From: JBKBYG01 sp046313435
GTDB lineage: Bacteria; Pseudomonadota; Alphaproteobacteria; Rickettsiales; Arcanibacteraceae
DNA length: 64,000 nucleotides
Reading direction: 5' to 3'
Assembly: GCA_046313435.1 (NCBI GenBank)
Contig: JBKBYG010000005.1
Coordinates: 5,791 to 69,790, forward strand
Shown here: in pieces, positions 1 to 8,660 of the stretch
Numbering within the stretch: position 1 is the first letter of the stretch
Layout of the letters: the number at the start of each line of letters is the position of its first letter
Program-made: the position numbers and the translations under genes
Notes under the pieces: generated by a model
What the model saw: the letters and a program-made list of their open reading frames with translations, nothing else
What the model was told of the DNA's origin: nothing
Database searches by the model: none

Positions 1-2
1 AA

Positions 3-821
3 GCAATAAAAAAGCAAATTTTCAATGAATTAATAAAGAATATAGAAATTGGCGATAAAAAAATTATTGAGAATGATAAAAATGCACTGGATTATAATAA
101 AGCAAATGATAAAGTTGCAGATTATAAAAAGATAAAGCTGAATAGAAGAAAATTTGAAAATTTTATACATCTGTTAAACGCAGAGGATAAAAAAATAATC
201 CATAACATGATAGGTGATTCAAAAATTTTGTCTTTAGCCACAAGGAATCGTTTTGCATCAATTATTGATACTGTTTTAAAGGATAAAGAACAACATTTTG
301 ACTATATCAATTCTTCACCAAAAAAGGTTCAATTTATAGAAAACATAGAGGAAAAAGTTAATTATAATAGGGCAAGCACAAAATCCTATGTTGAACAAGA
401 AGCAGAAATTTTAAAACTTATGGTAAAGTTTAGAAACATTATTCAGAAAGATAAGTTTGTCTTAAGAAAGTTAGAAGAAATAGAAGCAGTTAAAAATGAA
501 TTCGAATCACAAAATAAGCTAACTAAAGAAACAATCGATAATATATATAATTTTGTTGCAAAATTAGAGAATCTTCAGCAAAAAACACAGAATAAGCAGA
601 TTTTTTATAAACTATGGGAAAGTTTAAAGAGTTATTTTACTCATATCCTAAATCAGCAAGATAAAGTTTTTAAGTTTGATAAATGTGATAGTAAAATTAT
701 TGAAATAGCCATGAAAGATTTTAAGATTATTATTGAAAAAGAGCATAAAATAGTTTCTGAGCAAAATCAAACTAAGCCTACAGGGCCAATTCTAAAAAAG
801 AAGGCCCAACGAGAAATTTAA
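3..821 (+). CDS. Lysine-rich coiled-coil protein, 5' end outside window
   Basis: The reading frame is open from base 3 to the TAA at 819-821, about 272 codons, with no stop before the left edge. The gene therefore starts upstream of the window. An internal ATG at 207 has no clear Shine-Dalgarno sequence and is probably not the start. The visible protein is very rich in Lys, Glu, Asn and Ile, with long heptad-like stretches and no membrane segment or recognisable catalytic motif. It ends in a basic tail (PILKKKAQREI). The composition resembles secreted or cytoskeleton-like accessory proteins of Rickettsiales, but I do not recognise the family and assign no function. Confidence 0.6.
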   Translation, partial: AIKKQIFNELIKNIEIGDKKIIENDKNALDYNKANDKVADYKKIKLNRRKFENFIHLLNAEDKKIIHNMIGDSKILSLATRNRFASIIDTVLKDKEQHFDYINSSPKKVQFIENIEEKVNYNRASTKSYVEQEAEILKLMVKFRNIIQKDKFVLRKLEEIEAVKNEFESQNKLTKETIDNIYNFVAKLENLQQKTQNKQIFYKLWESLKSYFTHILNQQDKVFKFDKCDSKIIEIAMKDFKIIIEKEHKIVSEQNQTKPTGPILKKKAQREI

Positions 822-839
822 AATGCTATTGAAGTTAAG

Positions 840-879
840 TAAGAGAATTTTGTAAAACTTAACTTACAAAATTCTCTTA
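840..879. terminator. Bidirectional terminator-like hairpin
   Basis: A perfect 16-bp inverted repeat (840-855 TAAGAGAATTTTGTAA, 864-879 its complement) encloses an 8-nt loop. It sits between the convergent coiled-coil gene and icd, so it can serve both. The stem is AT-rich and no long T-tract follows on either side. Confidence 0.6.
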
Positions 880-884
880 AATTA

Positions 885-2348
885 TTATTCGCCTTGTCCT
901 AAAGTAAATCCTACTTTGTCATCAAAACTATATAAATTTTCTGTTTTGACAAAATCGAATCCAGCTTTTGCAAGTTTATCAAGTAAGTAGATAATAGAAT
1001 TATGAGAAGTCTTTTTCTCAGTATTGTTTGGGACAAAGCGTGTGCGCCAATGATCACCGCCTCCTGTATTAAGAGAATCTTCTTCAACGGGCCATACTTT
1101 TAACCCTCTACAAGATACCATTTGTAATTGAAGCTCACCATCAACTATTGAATTTAATTGTTCTGCAAGCTTTACAGAGTCACCTTCAAACCAATCGAAA
1201 TATACATCTATTCCAACAAGTTGTTTCTTTTCACTTTTATCAATATCTGAGAAAGAAACTATATTTTTATTCAACTCACCTGGTGTATCAGGATATGATA
1301 TTGCCTTCATTTTAGAGGGTTTTTGTCCAAGTCGTTCTACTACGGCTTTAGTAAATTCCTTTGTTCCGACCTTTTTTGTGCTGGTAGCTTCATTGTAAAT
1401 GTCTTTTGTATGAATTCCATCTTCTAAGGTTTTTAGCCAAGCATTATGAATATTTGCTGCCACACTTCCTTGGCCAATATGTATGAGCATCATTATTGCG
1501 GCATGTAATAATCCTGATGGATTTGCTGTATCTTGCCCTGCAATTAGAGGAGCTGAGCCATGTATTGCTTCAAACATAGCGTATTCAGGGCCAATATTTG
1601 CACTTCCTGCAAGACCAACAGATCCAGAAATTTCAGCAACTACGTCTGAAACTATATCACCGTATAAGTTTAATGTTACAATAACGTCAAAAATCTCTGG
1701 CCGGCTGGCTACTCTTGCAGTTCCAATATCAATAATATAATGGTCAGTTTCAATTTGAGGGTATTCTAGCTTAACTTTATCAAATATTCTATGAAATGCA
1801 CCATCAGTAAGTTTCATTATATTATCTTTACTAAAGCAAGATACTTTTTTTCTATTATTTTTTACTGCATATTCAAATGCATAGCGTATAATACGTTCAC
1901 TTCCAACGCTGCTTATCAATTTTATAGCATGCTGTAAATTATGCGTTTGACGATATTCTACACCAGCATATAAATCTTCTTCATTCTCCCTTATAATGAC
2001 TATATCCATATTAGGATGCTTTGTTTGTACAAATGGATAATAAGACATACATGGTCTAACATTGGCATAAAGGCCTAATGTTTTTCTCATAGTAACATTT
2101 AAGCTTTTATATCCGCCTCCTTGAGGAGTGGTTATTGGGCCTTTAAGTAAAATTTTATTATTTTTTATAGACTCCCAAGTTTCAGATGATATACCTGAAG
2201 AGTATCCTTTCTTATATAGTTCTTCGCCAACTGCAACAGTTTGAATTTTAAGTTTAGCACCAGCTTGTTTCATAATTTCAAGTGTTGATTCCATAATTTC
2301 TGGACCAACTCCATCACCATAAGCTACTGTAATCGAAGTATCTTTCAT
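885..2348 (-). CDS. icd: NADP-dependent isocitrate dehydrogenase, rickettsial long form
   Basis: This enzyme oxidatively decarboxylates isocitrate to 2-oxoglutarate in the TCA cycle (cytosol). The 487-residue protein has the isocitrate/isopropylmalate dehydrogenase fold: N-terminal GDGVGPEI, the substrate loop near residues 85-100 (LNVTMRKTLGLYANVRP), the IIRENEEDLYAGVE segment, and the cofactor-side FEAIHGSAPLIAGQDTANPS region. About 150 residues beyond the usual core form the C-terminal extension typical of rickettsial and Thermus-type enzymes, which explains the length. ATG at 2348 is preceded by AAGAAGG. The gene stands alone, convergent with the upstream coiled-coil gene. Confidence 0.93.
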   Translation of the reverse strand: MKDTSITVAYGDGVGPEIMESTLEIMKQAGAKLKIQTVAVGEELYKKGYSSGISSETWESIKNNKILLKGPITTPQGGGYKSLNVTMRKTLGLYANVRPCMSYYPFVQTKHPNMDIVIIRENEEDLYAGVEYRQTHNLQHAIKLISSVGSERIIRYAFEYAVKNNRKKVSCFSKDNIMKLTDGAFHRIFDKVKLEYPQIETDHYIIDIGTARVASRPEIFDVIVTLNLYGDIVSDVVAEISGSVGLAGSANIGPEYAMFEAIHGSAPLIAGQDTANPSGLLHAAIMMLIHIGQGSVAANIHNAWLKTLEDGIHTKDIYNEATSTKKVGTKEFTKAVVERLGQKPSKMKAISYPDTPGELNKNIVSFSDIDKSEKKQLVGIDVYFDWFEGDSVKLAEQLNSIVDGELQLQMVSCRGLKVWPVEEDSLNTGGGDHWRTRFVPNNTEKKTSHNSIIYLLDKLAKAGFDFVKTENLYSFDDKVGFTLGQGE

Positions 2349-2461
2349 TTTACCTTCTTTGTTTGAGGTTACTAAAATAATTAAAAAGCAATAAATAACA
2401 GCTTATAAAAATAAAATCTATAAGATTTATATTAATAGAATCTTAACTAAATAATTTAAAG

Positions 2462-2489
2462 CAAAAAAAACGCTCTAAATTTTAGAGCG
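2462..2489 (-). terminator. Rho-independent terminator of the pilin-like gene
   Basis: The hairpin CGCTCTAAA/TTTAGAGCG (2471-2489) is followed on the minus strand by eight T residues (the A-run 2463-2470). It lies about 30 bases past the stop of the pilin-like gene at 2518. This is the best intrinsic terminator in the window. Confidence 0.82.
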
Positions 2490-2517
2490 CTTTTATTATA
2501 TAAAATATTATTATATC

Positions 2518-3273
2518 TTATGGCATCCTATAACGTAACTGACAAACATAACCAGGAGTATTAACTAAGTTATAAGTTGCAGCGTTAGTAACCGTACAAG
2601 CAGTAGCTGCAAATGTAGGAACAGTATCAATTCCGGCCATAGCTCTTACTATGCCCTTATCTGCTACACCATCGTCTATTTTATTATCAATTGCGTATGC
2701 AGTATCAGGAAGTAATACACCAGCAGTAGATATAGCACTTGCTGCAGCACCTGTACCATTCACACTTGCTATACCTAAATGATAATAGTTTATACTATCA
2801 TCTGAGCCGTATACTAGTAATCCACCTCTGTTATTTTTAAGGTAAGGAATTTGTGTGCCTGCATTAACACCCCCTGTAAACGACCCAGTATATGAACCTT
2901 CAACTACGTTAATTATCGATAAGTGGCTCCAAAATAGAAGTTCTTCTAGATTGTGCTGAACTTTATTAGTGCCTGTTGGAGTACCAGTAGCAATAATCCC
3001 GTTGCCATCACCTTGTGTTGGAGCACCTGTAAGCATAGTGTTGGCTTTAGCGAAGTCTCCGGGTAATGCATCATATTTTAACCTAAATGCATTAACAGCA
3101 GCTGCATATTTGTCTAACTGACCCATTATACCACGTGCTTCAGCAGATTTAATTAATTCTTGACCAGCGAGAATACCGCCAATAATTAACCCTATTATTA
3201 TTAAAACAATTGAAAGCTCTATCAGAGTAAAACCTGACGCTTTATTGTTTTTCATATTTGTATCATTTTGCAT
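2518..3273 (-). CDS. Type IV pilin-like protein, ALPGD/DDG family member 1
   Basis: The protein has a prepilin signal (ASG cut before FTLIELSIVLIIIGLIIGGI) with the glutamate at +5 of the mature protein, so it should be processed by a prepilin peptidase and build or prime a type IV pilus-like filament. The start at 3273 has AAAGG nine bases upstream; an in-frame ATG at 3255 would give a shorter leader but lacks a ribosome site. After the helix come the motif KYDALPGDF, a variable Gly/Thr-rich head, AIDNKIDDGVADKG, and a cysteine close to the C-terminus (CQLRYRMP). Three other genes in this window (47718, 48585, 57615) share this architecture. It is monocistronic with its own terminator. Confidence 0.8.
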   Translation of the reverse strand: MQNDTNMKNNKASGFTLIELSIVLIIIGLIIGGILAGQELIKSAEARGIMGQLDKYAAAVNAFRLKYDALPGDFAKANTMLTGAPTQGDGNGIIATGTPTGTNKVQHNLEELLFWSHLSIINVVEGSYTGSFTGGVNAGTQIPYLKNNRGGLLVYGSDDSINYYHLGIASVNGTGAAASAISTAGVLLPDTAYAIDNKIDDGVADKGIVRAMAGIDTVPTFAATACTVTNAATYNLVNTPGYVCQLRYRMP

Positions 3274-3404
3274 AATAAAAAACCTTTTATATTAAAATTA
3301 TTTCTATAAGATTACACATACTTGGTAAATAAAACATTAACGTGATTAATAAGTATATAATATAACGTAAAAGTTTTAATATTAAATTTAAATGAGTAAG
3401 TTTA

Positions 3405-3836
3405 ATGGATAATATAGAAGCTTATAGTTATTTGTTTAGCGATAGCTTGTTCTCAAATCTGATAATAAATTTTTATGGAGAATTAGTTATTGATGTCATG
3501 CTAATACTTGGAGGTTATGACAATATTTTAATACTAATAATATCTTCTTTAGGTAGTTTTATTGCTGGTATATTAAATTTTGTTCTAGGGTTAGTAATAC
3601 GAACTGCAAAAAAAACAGAAGAGGTAATTCAGGCTAGTCATCATTATTTTAAAATTAATCATCTAATAGGATCATTTTTGTATATCTTATTACTTTTTTC
3701 AGGGTTACCTATCATTGGCCCAATATTGCTAGTTATACTTGGTTTGTTTAGAATTAAACTTAATTACTTATCAATTTTACTACTACTACTCAGTAAGATA
3801 ATTTATTACTCTAGTAAAATTTATTTATCACATTAG
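3405..3836 (+). CDS. Small membrane protein, DedA/YqaA-like
   Basis: This 143-residue protein has three to four hydrophobic segments and is inferred to lie in the inner membrane. The segment SSLGSFIAGILNFVLGLVI resembles the glycine-bearing re-entrant helix of the YqaA/DedA (VTT) group, and a second hydrophobic hairpin with SGLPIIGPILLVILGLFRI fits the same fold. The family match is by eye and only moderately secure; the function is unknown beyond a possible membrane-lipid role. The stop lies 13 bases before ygfZ, so the two are probably cotranscribed. Confidence 0.5.
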   Translation: MDNIEAYSYLFSDSLFSNLIINFYGELVIDVMLILGGYDNILILIISSLGSFIAGILNFVLGLVIRTAKKTEEVIQASHHYFKINHLIGSFLYILLLFSGLPIIGPILLVILGLFRIKLNYLSILLLLLSKIIYYSSKIYLSH

Positions 3837-3849
3837 TAATTTTACATAT

Positions 3850-4719
3850 ATGTCGGAAAAAAAATTATATAATATATTAGATAGGGCAGTAATTTCAGTG
3901 ACAGGCCCTGAAGCCTCGAGTTTTTTACAAGCAATTATTACTAATGATATTTATAAAGTATCTCAAACTAATTCAATTTATTCTTGTATACTTACACCTC
4001 AAGGTAAATATGCTTTTGATTTTTTTATTTCTTATTTCGAAGATAAATTTTTTATTGAAATAGATAAGTTGTGCGCAAAGCAGTTAATATCAAAATTGAA
4101 TCTTTATAAGTTACGTAAAAACATTGAAATTAAAATGGAAGATGAATATGAGGTGCTTAGCTTACAAGAATTAATAGACCAGGAACAAGCTTGGTTAACT
4201 TTGCCTTTTTTATCAGGTTTAAAATATATTGATCCTAGATATTCTAAAATGGGTTATAGGGCTATCATTAAGTCAGATAGTTTACCAGAAATTTTGGCTG
4301 CATATAATCAAACATTAAACTCTTATGAATATTATAGAATAAATAATGGTATTCCTGAAGGAAACAAGGATTTGCGTTTTGAGAAATCTTTTCCTTTGGA
4401 ATATGGTCTAGATTATCTAAATGCTATTGATTTTAAAAAAGGCTGTTATGTTGGGCAGGAGGTAACAGCAAGGACAAAATATCGTGGTTTGATTAGAAAA
4501 AAGATATACGTAGTGAAAGCTATAAATGATATTAGTATAGATAAGGAAGTATACTTAAATGAAATTAAAGTAGGAAATGTTACTTCAGTATTTGGAAATA
4601 TTGGCCTTGCTTTAATAAGAGAAGAAGAATACCATAATGAAAAGGCTAAAGATCAAAATATAGCTCCAACAATTGAAGGAAAAGAAGTAAGTTTGATAAC
4701 TCCTATTTGGCAAGTATAA
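3850..4719 (+). CDS. ygfZ: Folate-binding YgfZ/CAF17-like protein
   Basis: YgfZ is a tetrahydrofolate-dependent factor that supports assembly or repair of iron-sulfur proteins; it is related to the glycine-cleavage T protein but not to its catalysis. The 289-residue product carries the diagnostic KGCYVGQEVTAR motif at about 197-208, including the key cysteine C199, and an N-terminal GcvT-like domain that begins near VTGPEASSFLQAIITND. The length fits the family. The gene sits between a small membrane protein and a DUF2628 gene with gaps of 13 and 3 bases, which suggests one operon. No clear Shine-Dalgarno sequence precedes the ATG. Confidence 0.88.
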   Translation: MSEKKLYNILDRAVISVTGPEASSFLQAIITNDIYKVSQTNSIYSCILTPQGKYAFDFFISYFEDKFFIEIDKLCAKQLISKLNLYKLRKNIEIKMEDEYEVLSLQELIDQEQAWLTLPFLSGLKYIDPRYSKMGYRAIIKSDSLPEILAAYNQTLNSYEYYRINNGIPEGNKDLRFEKSFPLEYGLDYLNAIDFKKGCYVGQEVTARTKYRGLIRKKIYVVKAINDISIDKEVYLNEIKVGNVTSVFGNIGLALIREEEYHNEKAKDQNIAPTIEGKEVSLITPIWQV

Positions 4720-4722
4720 TTT

Positions 4723-5094
4723 ATGAGAAAAATATTTACTGTACATACTAAATCTTCGAAAAACTTTATCGAAAATACAATATTCATCGAAGAAGGTTTT
4801 TCAATGAAAGCTGCTATATTTAATATTTTTTGGGCGCTGTATTATAAAATATGGTGGCTTGCGACAGTAACATTGTTGTTAAATATATTTCTTACATTTG
4901 TTGAAAGTAAGCATTATATCAATAATTTATATATTATGGTCATGCATTTTTTAGTAAATATTGCTATTGGTTTTTATGCAAATGATTTTTATCGAAAGGA
5001 TTTACAAAACAAAGGGTATAAAATGATAGATATTATAAGTGGTAAAGATCTATCAGAAGCGGAATTTCGTTTTTTTGAAAAAATAACTCGTTAA
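4723..5094 (+). CDS. DUF2628 family membrane protein
   Basis: This 123-residue protein begins with a soluble stretch containing FIEEGFSMKAAIFNIFWALYYKIWW, the typical start of DUF2628 proteins, where an enzyme-like FV(R/E)EGFS motif leads into aromatic-rich membrane helices. Two or three transmembrane segments follow, and the C-terminus is charged. The family has no assigned biochemical role. The gene follows ygfZ after 3 bases, so it is probably translated from the same message. tRNA-Val with its own promoter follows. Confidence 0.65.
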   Translation: MRKIFTVHTKSSKNFIENTIFIEEGFSMKAAIFNIFWALYYKIWWLATVTLLLNIFLTFVESKHYINNLYIMVMHFLVNIAIGFYANDFYRKDLQNKGYKMIDIISGKDLSEAEFRFFEKITR

Positions 5095-5111
5095 TTGCTC
5101 AAAAATAGTGC

Positions 5112-5139
5112 TTGCAATAAATTTTTTTTGCTTTATAAG
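5112..5139 (+). promoter_or_regulatory. Promoter of tRNA-Val
   Basis: TTGCAA (5112-5117) and TATAAG (5134-5139) are separated by 16 bases. Transcription would start about 13 bases before the mature tRNA end. This is a sigma70-like match by eye. Confidence 0.55.
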
Positions 5140-5159
5140 GTAAGTTCCGTTGTTAATAC

Positions 5160-5235
5160 GGGCGATTAGCTCAGTTGGTAGAGCGTCTCGTTTACACCGA
5201 GAGGGTCGGCAGTTCGAGTCTGTCATCGCCCACCA
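5160..5235 (+). tRNA. tRNA-Val (anticodon TAC)
   Basis: This is a full cloverleaf of 76 nt with encoded CCA. The acceptor stem GGGCGAT pairs with ATCGCCC, the D arm is AGCTCAGTTGGTAGAGC, the anticodon stem TCTCG/CGAGA encloses the loop TTTACAC (anticodon TAC), and the T arm contains GTTCGAGTC. Confidence 0.95.
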
Positions 5236-5328
5236 TTTTAGAAATCATAATTAAGTATATTAACCTAAAATTTATCTGTCTGGTAAATAATTAATTTTTA
5301 AGTTACATATATATTATATTATTAAATT

Positions 5329-6276
5329 ATGAATAGAAATAATCTTACTTCTTATATATCAATAATATTTTTCTTCTCACTACTAGCTTGCTCTTCAAAG
5401 CATGAAACACTTCAGACAAAGGAAAATATTACTACTTATAAAGGCCATTATAAAGTTGGTAATCCTTATATTGTAGAAAATGTAAAATATCATCCTAAAA
5501 AAGATCATAATTATGATGAAACTGGTATGGCATCATGGTATGGAGGAGAGGATGGATTCCATGGAAAAAAAACTGCTAACGGTGATTACTATGATAAAAA
5601 AATGCTTTCAGCAGCTCATAGGACATTGCCATTACCCAGCATTGTAAAAGTTACAAATTTAAAAAATAACAAGTCTGTTATTGTAATGGTTAATGATAGA
5701 GGGCCATTTTCAAAAAAAAGAATTATAGATGTTTCTGAAAAAGCTGCAGAAATACTACATATGAAACATCAAGGATCTGCTAATGTTAGAGTACAGTTTT
5801 TGAAAGAAGAGACTAAAAAATTACTTGCAGCATTAAATCTTCCTGAAAAAGAAGGCGCATATGCAGTTAATAGATCTAAAATTGTGCCAGGAAGCTTTTT
5901 AGAAGCAAGTAATAAAATGCATGGTATTGATTTAAACAAAATTTCAAATTTGAAAGGGGAAAATTTTTCAACCCGTGTCTTAAAAGATAATAAGATTATA
6001 TCTTCAGCTAAAAATAAATCTAAGATTCCTTTAAATACTAAAAACAAATATTTTGTTCAAGTTGGGACTTATAAATCAAGAAGTAACGCTGAAAAAATAG
6101 TCCGTGAGTTAAGTAAATTTGGTAAAGCCAAAATTCAATTTTCTAAATCTCCGATTGAATTATATAAAGTGTCATTCGGACCTTATAATGATTCCGAGGC
6201 TAAGCCATTACTGAAACATTTGAGTATGATCGGCAATGAAAATGTAAAACTCCTTGCAAGTAACGTAGTAAAGTAA
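5329..6276 (+). CDS. rlpA: RlpA-like septal lipoprotein with SPOR domain
   Basis: RlpA proteins act in the periplasm or outer membrane on peptidoglycan at division sites; some cleave denuded glycan strands. The 315-residue product has a lipoprotein signal with lipobox LLAC (C21). A double-psi beta-barrel at about 65-160 (GMASWYGG, FHGKKTANG, VMVNDRGPF) follows, and a C-terminal SPOR domain at about 242-312 (NKYFVQVGTYKSRSNAEKI, YKVSFGPYND) should bind denuded peptidoglycan. Fourteen bases separate it from a D,D-carboxypeptidase gene on the same strand, so the two probably form a wall-remodelling operon. Confidence 0.9.
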   Translation: MNRNNLTSYISIIFFFSLLACSSKHETLQTKENITTYKGHYKVGNPYIVENVKYHPKKDHNYDETGMASWYGGEDGFHGKKTANGDYYDKKMLSAAHRTLPLPSIVKVTNLKNNKSVIVMVNDRGPFSKKRIIDVSEKAAEILHMKHQGSANVRVQFLKEETKKLLAALNLPEKEGAYAVNRSKIVPGSFLEASNKMHGIDLNKISNLKGENFSTRVLKDNKIISSAKNKSKIPLNTKNKYFVQVGTYKSRSNAEKIVRELSKFGKAKIQFSKSPIELYKVSFGPYNDSEAKPLLKHLSMIGNENVKLLASNVVK

Positions 6277-6290
6277 AAAGATAGTAAAAA

Positions 6291-7421
6291 ATGATTAAGA
6301 GCTTATTTATTGCATTAATATCAACATGTGTATTTATTTCAAATATTTGCTATTCATTTGAGACCAAAGCTGAATATGCAATTCTGGTTGATGCTCTAAC
6401 TCAAGAAGTATTGTTTGAAAAAAATGCTGATACAGCTATGGCTCCTTCTTCAATGAGTAAATTAATGACAATTTATATGGTCTTTGATGCGCTTAAGAAA
6501 AATATTTTAACTTTAAATGATAAATTCACTGTAAGTGAAAATGCATGGAAGAAGGCTGGTTCGAAAATGTTTATACATGTCAATGACCAAGTCTCAATAC
6601 AAGATTTACTTAGAGGAATAATTATTCAATCCGGTAATGATGCGTGTATTACTATTGCTGAAGGAATGAGCGGTAGCGAAGAAAATTTTGCACATGCAAT
6701 GAATGAAAAAGCTAAAGAAATTGGATTAAAAAATAGTTATTTTAAAAATTCTACTGGTTGGCCTGAGGAACATCACTTAATGTCTTCAAGGGATTTAAGC
6801 ATTCTAGCTTATAGATTAATTAATGATTTCCCTGAATATTATAATTTCTTTAGTGAGCAAAGCTTTACTTACAATAATATAAAACAAGATAATAGAAACA
6901 TGTTGCTTTCGAGAAATGTAGGGGCCGATGGTTTAAAGACTGGTCATACTGAGATTGCAGGTTATGGGATTACTGCTTCAGCAAAAAAAGATGAAAGAAG
7001 GCTAATATTAGTAGTAAATGGTCTTGGCTCTACTGTGGAAAGAGCAAATGAGGCAGAAAAATTACTTCAATATGGTTTTTTAAATTTTAAAAATCTTGAT
7101 TTATTTAAAGCTGGTGAAGTTGTTGATAACGCAAAAACTTGGTTAGGGAAAGAAGAGATTGTCCCTTTGGCAACTGAAACTGATATTATAATTACTGTGC
7201 CAAAATATTCAACAAAGGATATTAAAGTTGCAATGAATTATAATATGCCTATTAAAGCTCCAATTGAAAAAGGACAAAAATTAGGTGAATTAAAAATTGA
7301 AATCTCAGATAATAGTCAGCCAATATATTATAATCTTGTAGCAACAAAATCGATAGAAAAAATCTCTTCTATAAATAAATTTTTCAAAAATATTTTGTAT
7401 CTTTTATTCAATAAATTCTAA
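6291..7421 (+). CDS. dacF: D-alanyl-D-alanine carboxypeptidase (PBP5 type)
   Basis: This is a penicillin-binding serine peptidase that trims the terminal D-Ala of peptidoglycan stem peptides in the periplasm. A signal peptide occupies about residues 1-23. The three active-site motifs are present: SMSK (S54-K57), SGN (114-116) and KTG (216-218). A beta-rich PBP5 C-terminal domain follows, then a hydrophobic/basic end that could anchor the protein in the membrane. The 376-residue length fits DacA/DacF. It lies directly downstream of rlpA and upstream of a second, different carboxypeptidase. The exact symbol within the dacA/C/D/F group is uncertain. Confidence 0.88.
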   Translation: MIKSLFIALISTCVFISNICYSFETKAEYAILVDALTQEVLFEKNADTAMAPSSMSKLMTIYMVFDALKKNILTLNDKFTVSENAWKKAGSKMFIHVNDQVSIQDLLRGIIIQSGNDACITIAEGMSGSEENFAHAMNEKAKEIGLKNSYFKNSTGWPEEHHLMSSRDLSILAYRLINDFPEYYNFFSEQSFTYNNIKQDNRNMLLSRNVGADGLKTGHTEIAGYGITASAKKDERRLILVVNGLGSTVERANEAEKLLQYGFLNFKNLDLFKAGEVVDNAKTWLGKEEIVPLATETDIIITVPKYSTKDIKVAMNYNMPIKAPIEKGQKLGELKIEISDNSQPIYYNLVATKSIEKISSINKFFKNILYLLFNKF

Positions 7422-7510
7422 TAGCTTGTTATACTAGACATTATTTTTAAATATTTCTTAATAAATTTATTATATAAATATATTGAATGCTTCTATAGCA
7501 AAAATATATT

Positions 7511-7537
7511 TTATAGTGGCTTTTACGCCACTTATAA
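7511..7537 (+). terminator. Stem-loop after the first carboxypeptidase gene
   Basis: TTATAGTGGC and GCCACTTATAA can pair with one bulged base around a 6-nt loop (TTTTAC). The stem lies 90 bases downstream of the stop at 7421. No T-tract follows, so a terminator role is tentative. Confidence 0.35.
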
Positions 7538-7644
7538 GAATAACATATATAAAAAACATAAAAATAATTTGCATTTTATATAAAAGTTTATAGATTTTAA
7601 TAATATTAATTATAACAGTATATACAATATCGAAAGAGATCATC

Positions 7645-8652
7645 ATGGCAATTTTTAATTCTAATAAATATAAAAAAATAAATTATATTTTATTAAAATA
7701 TGTCATATCTTCAATCTTGTTTACAATGTCTTTTAATGCGTACGCGAAATCTGAACCTAAGCAGGTTTCTAGAAATGCTTCTTTAATAGTTGACAGTAAT
7801 ACCGGCACTATTTTGCACCAAGAAAACGCTTCTAAACATCGTTATCCTGCATCTCTTACTAAAATGATGACGGTATATCTTACATTTGAAGCACTTAAAT
7901 CAGGCAAGTTAAATTTAAATAAAGAGTTAACGGTTTCTAAACATGCAGCATCTATGCCGAAAATGAATATAGGTTTAAGGGCAGGGGAAAAAATAAAACT
8001 AAAAGATGCTTTGATGGCTACTATTATTAGATCAGCGAATGACACAAGTGTTGTATTAGCTGAGGCTGTGAGTGGTTGCGAAATAGTTTTTGCAAAAAAA
8101 ATGACTGAGCGGGCTCATCAAATAGGTATGCACCATACATTATTTAAAAATGCTTCAGGCTTGCCTAACCCTGCGCAAAAAACCACCGCTTACGATATGG
8201 CAAAGCTGGCTATTGCTTTAAACCGTGATTTTCCTGAGTATTATTCATTTTTCTCTAAAACTAGTTTTACCTTTAAAGGTAATACTTATCATGGTCATAA
8301 TAATGTAACAAAAAATTATCCAGGTGCTACTGGTTTAAAAACAGGATACATTAATGCTTCAGGTTTTAATTTAGTTACTTCAGCAAAAAGAGGAAATTCA
8401 AAATTAATTGGAGTTGTATTAGGGGGAGATACAGCGCAGTCACGAGATAAAAAAATGGTTGCGCTTCTGGATAAATATTTTTCTAAACGTGAATTTGATG
8501 AGCTTCCTACAGAGTTCAGTGACGGGTCAAGCAAGATTGTAAAGAAAACAGTTAAAGTTGCAGCAATAAAGTCAAATAATTTTAAGCCTAAGAAAGTCTC
8601 TTACAAGCTGGTCTCTAATAAGAAACCAGCTCGTAAAGGGAATTATAGTTGA
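7645..8652 (+). CDS. D-alanyl-D-alanine carboxypeptidase with basic tail
   Basis: This is a second penicillin-binding D,D-carboxypeptidase. A signal peptide ends near AYA (about residue 34). The active-site motifs are SLTK (S70-K73), SAN (130-132) and KTG (232-234). Unlike its upstream neighbour it lacks the PBP5 C-terminal beta domain and ends in a roughly 50-residue Lys-rich tail (KKTVKVAAIKSNNFKPKKV). It is therefore nearer the short DacF/PBP7-like layout and is a diverged paralogue rather than a recent copy. The 223-base gap upstream suggests its own promoter. The ATG follows GAAAGAGATCATC. Confidence 0.87.
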   Translation: MAIFNSNKYKKINYILLKYVISSILFTMSFNAYAKSEPKQVSRNASLIVDSNTGTILHQENASKHRYPASLTKMMTVYLTFEALKSGKLNLNKELTVSKHAASMPKMNIGLRAGEKIKLKDALMATIIRSANDTSVVLAEAVSGCEIVFAKKMTERAHQIGMHHTLFKNASGLPNPAQKTTAYDMAKLAIALNRDFPEYYSFFSKTSFTFKGNTYHGHNNVTKNYPGATGLKTGYINASGFNLVTSAKRGNSKLIGVVLGGDTAQSRDKKMVALLDKYFSKREFDELPTEFSDGSSKIVKKTVKVAAIKSNNFKPKKVSYKLVSNKKPARKGNYS

Positions 8653-8660
8653 TTAATTAG

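Noticed and set aside
1483..1740. 85-codon plus-strand frame
   Set aside because: It is antisense to the conserved core of icd.
8606..8631. Hairpin AGCTGGT/ACCAGCT as terminator
   Set aside because: It lies inside the coding end of the second carboxypeptidase gene and has no T-tract on either strand.
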